Notes under the pieces: generated by a model
The model's database searches: none
The model's input: the letters and a program-made list of their open reading frames with translations, nothing else
What the model was told of the DNA's origin: nothing
Shown: positions 58,569 through 64,000 of the stretch, piece after piece
Layout: every line of letters starts with the position of its first letter
How positions within the stretch are numbered: the stretch's first letter is position 1
Translations under genes and position numbers: made by a program
Assembly: GCA_036378535.1 (NCBI GenBank)
Contig: DASUWH010000079.1
Coordinates: forward strand, 62,001 to 126,000
Source: Gp1-AA122 sp036378535
Lineage (GTDB): Bacteria > Acidobacteriota > Terriglobia > Terriglobales > Acidobacteriaceae
Reading direction: 5' to 3'
DNA: 64,000 nt

Positions 58569-61500
58569 ATGGTTGGCGAGTCGATTTCCCATTATCGCGT
58601 GCTGGCGCAGATCGGTGCCGGGGGCATGGGCGTTGTCTATCGAGCTTACGACGAACAGCTCGAACGCGAAGTTGCCCTCAAAGTCTTACCGCCCGGCATG
58701 CTGGCTGAAGCGGGTGCTCGCAAGCGCTTCCGTAAGGAGGCGCTGGCTCTTGCCCGCCTCAACCATCCCAACATCGCAACTATCTTCGAATTCGGAAGCG
58801 ACGGCGATCGAGACTTCCTGGTCACGGAGTACATACCTGGAATCACCTTGGATGCGAAGCTGTCCGCCGGCCCTCTGGAATCGGCGGAGCTGATGGGTCT
58901 TGGAACGCAGTTGGCGAATGGACTGGCGGCTGCCCATGCGCAGGGACTCATTCATCGCGATCTCAAGCCGGGCAACCTGCGTTTAACTCCGGATGGGCGA
59001 CTTAAAATCCTGGATTTCGGACTGGCGCAGCTGGCGCCCCGCCCCAGCGAGCTTGGGAATACGGTTACTTTGACCCGGACTCAGGAAGTTGCCGGTACCT
59101 TGCCCTACATGGCTCCGGAACAGCTGCGAGGAGCAGTCAGTGACGCTCGCACCGACATCTGGGCAGCCGGGGCAGTGCTGCACGAGATGGCAACCGGCAG
59201 GCGCCCGTTTCCTGATCCCAGCGTACCGGCGCTGATCAACGCAATCCTCAATAGCGCTCCCGCTGCCCCAAGCAAATCGAACCCCAAAATACCTGCTGGA
59301 ATCGATCGCATTGTTTTGAAGGCCCTCCAAAAAGATGCAGCCCGGAGATATCAGAGTGCCGTCGAGTTGCGCAGCGACCTGGAGCGGTTGGCGGAAGGGA
59401 AGCCCGTCGCTAAGCCGCGCTCGCCAGGCAAATCTACCGCTATAGCATTTGCGATCGTTCTCGTTGCCATGGTGGTCGGAATATTTTTCTGGCTTCGCAA
59501 GGGCCGCCAACTGGGAAACCTGTCCGCACGGCGCCAATCCGTGGCGGTGCTGGGCTTCAAGAATCTAGCCGGCAACAAAGAGCAGAGCTGGTTGTCCACT
59601 GCGCTTTCCGAAATGCTGACCACCGAGTTGGCTGCCGGAGACAAGATCCGCATCGTCCCCGGAGAAAACGTAGCCCGTGCCGAGGCCGATCTGCAGCTTG
59701 CCGATGTAAGCAACCTGGGAGCACAGAGCCTCTCACGAGTGAACCATATACTCGGAGTTAATCTGCTGATCCTTGGTTCCTACCTCGACTTGGATGGTCA
59801 GATTCGCGTCGACGTCCGAGTGGAGGACGCGTCAGGCGGTGACACCGTCGCGAGCTTTTCCGACACCGGAACGGAAACTCAATTGTTCGATTTAGTGCGT
59901 CGCGTCGGCGAAGCCTTGCGCGACAAGTGCGGCGCGGGCGCGGTGACTTCCCAGCAGGCGACTTCTATCCGAGCCGCCCAACCCGGGAATGCAGACGCTG
60001 CGAAACTGTACTCCCAAGGTCTGGCAGAGCTGCGCTCCTATAACACCATGGCAGCGCATGATCTATTTTCCCAGGCGGTCGCCAAAGATCCAAGCTACGC
60101 CCTGGCACACGAAGCTTTGGCTGCCGCCTGGTCTCGACTCGGCTATGACGAGCAGGCCAGAAAGGAAGCCAAGCTGGCATTCGACCTGTCTTCCGGGCTG
60201 TCTCATCCAGAGGCTGTGGCCATCGAAGCGCGCTATCGTGAGGAGAATCACGAATGGAATAAAGCGGTACAGATCTATCGCTCGCTCTGGACGGTTTTTG
60301 GCGATGACCCTGAGTACGGCCTTCGCCTGGCCAGCGCGCAGGTTTCCGCCGGCCAAGGTCAGGACGCCCTTGCAACCGTCGACAAGTTGCGAAGTTTGCC
60401 GGCGCCTTTGCGGGATGACCCGCGCATTGATTTGGCGGAGGCGGCTGCGGCGCGCTCGCTTTCGGGCTACCAGCGCGATGCGGCTGCCGCGGCTGCGGCC
60501 GTCCGCAAGGCCCAGCAGCGTGGCTCCGACGGTCTGCAGGCGGAAGGCTTGCTGCAGCAGTGCTGGGCGCTCCGCAATCTGGGCGATCCGGAGCGGGCGA
60601 AAACCGCAGGCCACCAGGCGGGCGCAATTCTGGCCAAGGTTGGCGACATGCGTGGGCAGGCCCGCAGTGTCACCTGCGTAGGCGATGTGCTCGCAGACCA
60701 GGGCCAGCTCGCTGCGGCTCAGCAAATGCATCAGCAGGCGTTGCAGCTGGCACGAAAGGTGGGCGCCCAGAAAGACATTGCCGGTGCCTTGATCAACTTG
60801 GGGAACGTCCTCGCCTCGCAACAGAAAATCGCCGAGTCTACGAATCAATACAAGTCCGCGCTGGCGCTTGCCATTTCCATTGGTGACCAGGCAGACGCTT
60901 TGCTGGCGCAAGACAATCTCGGCGCCAACCTCTCCGTACAAGGTGATTACGCCGGTGCAATCAAACTTTTTGCCGACTCAGTTTGCATCGCCCAACAAAT
61001 CGGCGATCAGGCGGGAATCGTCAATGCGCTGATTAACCGCGCCGCCGTCTCTTACCTGCAGGCGGATTTGGAAACCGCCCAAGCCGACCTGCAGCAGGCG
61101 ACAGACAAGGCGCGCCAGTTGCAGCTCAAGAACCACCTGGCCGTCGCTTTGGGCGGGATCGGCGACGTGTTGCTTGCGAAGGATGATCTGCATGGATCTC
61201 AAACCGCGTACGAACAGTCGTTGCAATTGCGGCAAGAATTAGGAGAGAAAGGCGGAATTGCCAACAGTCAGGTATCGCTGGCCCAGGTCGCCCTGGAAAA
61301 CGGTCAGTCTGACCAGGCAGAATCGCTGGCCCGAGCGGCGGCCAAAGAATTCGAAAGCGAGCATGATGCCGACCAGCGCACCGCGGCGGAGGATGTGCTG
61401 CTGCAAGCGCTCATCGCCCAAGGTCGTGTCGACCAGGCGGCGCTGGAATTCGGCGTTGCCCAGAAACTAGGCGCGCGAGATCTGCCCACGACTCTCTCGT

Positions 61501-61778
61501 TCGCTATTACCGGAGCCCAGTTGCTGGCGAGGCGCGGAAAATCTGTGCAGGCGCAGCACGATTTGGGAGAAGCGGAAAGGCGCGCGGCCGAAAAAGGCCT
61601 TCGGCCTCTCGAATGGCGAGCGCGCCTCGTTCTAGCCGAAACCCAGATGGGCAGCGGGAACATCGCCTCCGCCCGAGCCAATCTCGGCGCTATTAAGCGG
61701 CAGGCAAGGCCACGAGGTTTCCAACTCCTGGCTCGCAAAGCGGGTGATTTGGAAAACTCTCTTCAGAAACGGGACTGA
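58569..61778 (+). CDS. Membrane Ser/Thr protein kinase with TPR sensor region
   Basis: A 1069-residue protein. A complete kinase domain lies at about 8-270: ISHYRVLAQIGAGGMGVVYR, lysine in EVALKVLPPG, HRDLKPGNLRL, DFGLAQLAP and MAPEQL. One membrane helix (about 290-312) follows, then an adenylate-cyclase-like FlgO/TolB region (SVAVLGFKNLAGNKEQSWLS) and a long C-terminal series of TPR helices (about 480-1060). Such kinases sense extracytoplasmic cues and feed FHA proteins. Start at ATG 58569; a TTG at 58512 would add 19 residues. It lies about 110 bp after the WG-repeat gene. Confidence 0.93.
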   Translation: MVGESISHYRVLAQIGAGGMGVVYRAYDEQLEREVALKVLPPGMLAEAGARKRFRKEALALARLNHPNIATIFEFGSDGDRDFLVTEYIPGITLDAKLSAGPLESAELMGLGTQLANGLAAAHAQGLIHRDLKPGNLRLTPDGRLKILDFGLAQLAPRPSELGNTVTLTRTQEVAGTLPYMAPEQLRGAVSDARTDIWAAGAVLHEMATGRRPFPDPSVPALINAILNSAPAAPSKSNPKIPAGIDRIVLKALQKDAARRYQSAVELRSDLERLAEGKPVAKPRSPGKSTAIAFAIVLVAMVVGIFFWLRKGRQLGNLSARRQSVAVLGFKNLAGNKEQSWLSTALSEMLTTELAAGDKIRIVPGENVARAEADLQLADVSNLGAQSLSRVNHILGVNLLILGSYLDLDGQIRVDVRVEDASGGDTVASFSDTGTETQLFDLVRRVGEALRDKCGAGAVTSQQATSIRAAQPGNADAAKLYSQGLAELRSYNTMAAHDLFSQAVAKDPSYALAHEALAAAWSRLGYDEQARKEAKLAFDLSSGLSHPEAVAIEARYREENHEWNKAVQIYRSLWTVFGDDPEYGLRLASAQVSAGQGQDALATVDKLRSLPAPLRDDPRIDLAEAAAARSLSGYQRDAAAAAAAVRKAQQRGSDGLQAEGLLQQCWALRNLGDPERAKTAGHQAGAILAKVGDMRGQARSVTCVGDVLADQGQLAAAQQMHQQALQLARKVGAQKDIAGALINLGNVLASQQKIAESTNQYKSALALAISIGDQADALLAQDNLGANLSVQGDYAGAIKLFADSVCIAQQIGDQAGIVNALINRAAVSYLQADLETAQADLQQATDKARQLQLKNHLAVALGGIGDVLLAKDDLHGSQTAYEQSLQLRQELGEKGGIANSQVSLAQVALENGQSDQAESLARAAAKEFESEHDADQRTAAEDVLLQALIAQGRVDQAALEFGVAQKLGARDLPTTLSFAITGAQLLARRGKSVQAQHDLGEAERRAAEKGLRPLEWRARLVLAETQMGSGNIASARANLGAIKRQARPRGFQLLARKAGDLENSLQKRD

Positions 61779-61810
61779 ACCCTGCACAGGTTTTTATCCC
61801 TCGCGAATCT

Positions 61811-62431
61811 TCAGTGAATTCCGATCCTAGGCAGAGCCAGCGGTAGAGGATTCGCCTGCTTCGTGATGACGTAAAATGTTAGTCCTTGCCCCTGCTGCGC
61901 GGTTCCTGCAGGATACGTCGGGAATGTGCCCGGGACCGTGAACGTGACCCCTGTCTTGCCGGGAGTAGCCGTTATGTTTGGTATCTGCGCCGCCGTCGCA
62001 TTCGTGCACATCTCGATGGTGTTCCCTTGATTTGGGTCGCATGTCATAACCCCGAAGGCGGTTGGGTCGTTTAACCCATTGAACCCCTGCAGCCTGCTAA
62101 TCACCACCGAAACATTGGCTGATGTCGATTGAAGTTGAAATAGGAACATGTAATCGCCAGTATCGCAGCTTCCCGCCGAGGTCTGCGTCGGACCAATCAG
62201 AGCGTTCTCGACGTCTTGATTGGGAAAGCAGGAAGTTTCACGCGAAAAGGATGCAGACTTGCCGTTCGCGCTGAGTTTGAACGGGACGGTGCGCCCAAGT
62301 AACAGCCAATCGACCGCATCAGAATCTTGACCATTACCGGATGAGTCCCGGATGTTTAAGGCAGCAGCAGTCACCGTAACTCCGCAAATGAGCGCGATGG
62401 TGATAAGGGTAGCGGTGCGATCACGTTTCAT
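61811..62431 (-). CDS. Secreted hypothetical protein
   Basis: A 206-residue protein with a signal peptide (MKRDRTATLITIALICGVTV, then TAAALN). The mature part has four or more cysteines (SCFPNQ, GSCDTGDYM, MTCDPNQG, EMCTNAT), suggesting two disulfides, and a beta-rich pattern with FLFQLQSTSANVSVVISRL. The C-terminus is VITKQANPLPLALPRIGIH. I know no family. ATG 62431 has GGGGAGAG 3 bases upstream. It is divergent from the FecR gene; their 296-bp gap shows no clear motif. Confidence 0.72.
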   Translation of the reverse strand: MKRDRTATLITIALICGVTVTAAALNIRDSSGNGQDSDAVDWLLLGRTVPFKLSANGKSASFSRETSCFPNQDVENALIGPTQTSAGSCDTGDYMFLFQLQSTSANVSVVISRLQGFNGLNDPTAFGVMTCDPNQGNTIEMCTNATAAQIPNITATPGKTGVTFTVPGTFPTYPAGTAQQGQGLTFYVITKQANPLPLALPRIGIH

Positions 62432-62727
62432 ATTCTCTCCCCACAGAAGTGTTCGCTGCGCAGCCAGCCTCAATACCTCGGACGCTGATCTTTTTTGGGG
62501 GAAGTTCGAGACGGGCACAGCCGAGGTGGGGATTCTATTGATGAGCCTCGAGCAGAGCAAGTCAAAAAATCGGGACACCTCCGCATCTTCTTCTAATATC
62601 TCAGCAATTGGGCTGTGTTACTTCCGTAAGACTTGCAGTTGTTCCCCCTATTTCCGCCTCTCAGGCCTTGTGCTAACCTCGCAAGTACCCCAAGAATTTC
62701 AACAACTTGGCAGTTTTTTAGGTTTCT

Positions 62728-64000
62728 GTGTCATCGAACAAACGAAAGCCCGGAATCTATCTCGCCTGGAGAACGGTCACCTACCGCAGCGTAGCCCTTA
62801 TGGTGCTGGCAGGCGTGTTGATTTTCGTAGTAATTCTGCATTTCGCGTTTCCCCAGGCCACCGATTCCGGCATAAAGCAGGTCACGAGACTCGGCAATAG
62901 CCTCCTGGAACGGATCGCCGGGGAGGCTTCTACCGATAAGCCTAGCGTGGCGATGGACCGCCAGGCGCACTTCACCAATATTGAGGGCACCGTCCGGGTC
63001 AAAAAAGCCAGCCGCAACAGCTGGTCCAATGCCGACTATAGCCTTCCGCTCGAGAAGGGCGATGTCGTTCAGACCAGTTCCGAGGGCATGGCCAAGATCG
63101 TTTTTAATGACGGTACCAACTACACGGTCAAGCAGGACTCCCTCATTGTCATTGAGGAAAACTCGGCCAACGAAAAGCAGCAGACCAGCGTCGCCGTGTC
63201 GGTCAGCACCGGAACGGTGGACCTCTCCACCGGAACCTACATGCAGGGATCGAGTTCGAAGGTCATGGTCGGCGGGGCTACCGCATCCCTCGCTCCCGAT
63301 AGCGCGGCCATGGTCCACAATGACCCCAAGTCCGACAATCACGAAATTCTCGTCAAAAAGGGCTCCGGCGAGGTTAATCGCAACGGCGAAACCGTTCGTC
63401 TGGCCGATTACGAAAAAGTGACCTTCCAGGCCGAATCCAGCAAGATGGCGAAAATCAAAGAGGTGGGACCGCCTACCCCGATTTCGCCGGCCAACATGGC
63501 CCCGATCTTTACCACCGGTGACAGCAAGGATGTGGATTTTTCCTGGACGCCGATGACCAACGCAGTCGGCTATCGCCTGCGCGTATCGCGCAACCCATTT
63601 TTTTCATCCACCATTCTGGACCGGAGGGTACCGACCGCCGAAGTGCAAGTCTCTGGCCTCACCGAAGGAGCCTATTACTGGGAAGTGCAGTCCTACGATC
63701 CTTCCGGGAAAGAATCGATGGAGAGTGAGAAGAACCGCTTTACCATCATCAGCAAGGAATCCGAAAACGAGGCCATGAACCTGGAGTTGGATCCGTTCGT
63801 CCAGCATGGTCACGTGATCGAAGTGACGGGCAAGACGGAGACGGGGGCACGCGTCATGGTGAATGGCCGCGAGGTTCCCATGATCGCTAACGACGGCAGT
63901 TTTCATTACTTCACTCCGCCGCTCCCCATCGGCGAAAGCGTGATCACCATCACCGCGCAGAACAGCCGCGGCGGTGTAAACACACAGCAAAAGAAGGTGG
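62728..64000 (+). CDS. FecR-domain membrane protein, C-terminus cut by window edge
   Basis: At least 424 residues, running past the end. A membrane helix at about 23-42 (VALMVLAGVLIFVVILHF) follows a basic cytoplasmic N-terminus. The FecR domain (about 75-215) has IEGTVRVKKASRN, GDVVQTSSEGMAKIVFNDG and VSTGTVDLSTGTY. Next is an Ig/Fn3-like module (VDFSWTPMTNAVGYRLRVS, EGAYYWEVQSYDPSGK), and another begins at about 350. The start is GTG 62728 with only AGG upstream, so it is uncertain. The acidobacterial versions with extra Ig modules are probably surface or peptidoglycan-associated proteins, not the classical FecR anti-sigma regulators. Confidence 0.82.
   Translation, partial: MSSNKRKPGIYLAWRTVTYRSVALMVLAGVLIFVVILHFAFPQATDSGIKQVTRLGNSLLERIAGEASTDKPSVAMDRQAHFTNIEGTVRVKKASRNSWSNADYSLPLEKGDVVQTSSEGMAKIVFNDGTNYTVKQDSLIVIEENSANEKQQTSVAVSVSTGTVDLSTGTYMQGSSSKVMVGGATASLAPDSAAMVHNDPKSDNHEILVKKGSGEVNRNGETVRLADYEKVTFQAESSKMAKIKEVGPPTPISPANMAPIFTTGDSKDVDFSWTPMTNAVGYRLRVSRNPFFSSTILDRRVPTAEVQVSGLTEGAYYWEVQSYDPSGKESMESEKNRFTIISKESENEAMNLELDPFVQHGHVIEVTGKTETGARVMVNGREVPMIANDGSFHYFTPPLPIGESVITITAQNSRGGVNTQQKKV

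Noticed and set aside
1..64000. tRNA or rRNA genes
   Set aside because: No cloverleaf with a GGTTCRA-type arm or rRNA-like stretch was seen on either strand by reading.

Overview
The window looks like a chromosome segment of an Acidobacteriota bacterium, probably class Terriglobia. This is an inference from protein character, from the many FecR, WG-repeat and Ser/Thr-kinase/TPR proteins typical of the group, and from intergenic spaces packed with short inverted repeats. No rRNA, tRNA, phage or CRISPR locus was found.

Layout. (1) 1-9611, minus strand: a respiratory complex I operon read nuoA-C-D-E-F-G-H-J-K-L, with nuoL cut by the window edge. nuoB and nuoI are absent. Four successive gene junctions (D/E, E/F, F/G, H/J) are filled by inverted-repeat elements. 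Two of these carry a gene for a four-helix-bundle protein of the 23S-rRNA intervening-sequence (IVP) family. (2) 9.7-20 kb: a conserved hypothetical, endonuclease III, a DedA membrane protein, an SDR, inositol-3-phosphate synthase, a Tat-exported class V aminotransferase homologue, an amidohydrolase and a secreted phosphoesterase. (3) 20.1-25.3 kb: a TetR regulator with its own palindrome, followed by an RND efflux adaptor and pump. (4) 25.3-38.6 kb: two large membrane proteins around a minus-strand Tad/Flp pilus locus (flp, rcpC, rcpA, tadZ, tadA, tadB, tadC). The locus continues into a DUF192 protein and an unusual proline-repeat TonB-like protein. The flp gene is only 53 codons, and a sigma-54-type promoter lies between flp and rcpC. 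(5) 38.6-43.8 kb: a STAS antagonist plus FHA-GAF-PP2C phosphatase pair, a sugar porter with a large inserted loop, and an aldo/keto reductase. (6) 43.8-58.5 kb: housekeeping genes (polyprenyl synthase, yajQ, tatD, metG, larC, argS, pepA), a CpsB-type PHP phosphatase, an aminotransferase, an aldehyde dehydrogenase and a WG-repeat protein. (7) 58.5-64 kb: a TPR-bearing Ser/Thr kinase, a secreted hypothetical, and a FecR-domain protein that runs off the end.

The most unusual content is the intergenic DNA. There are at least three kinds of small inverted-repeat element. One is the nuo-junction hairpins with A/T-rich arms of roughly 8-bp periodicity, with or without an IVP gene. Another is MITE-like elements with defined terminal inverted repeats, several sharing a core that begins CTGTCATCCCGA and ends GAGGGACCTTG. 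The third is junction spacers made of simple 7-bp or 21-bp repeats that run up to stop codons. In the nuo operon the arms lie so close to the flanking stop and start codons that a folded mRNA would bring them back together.
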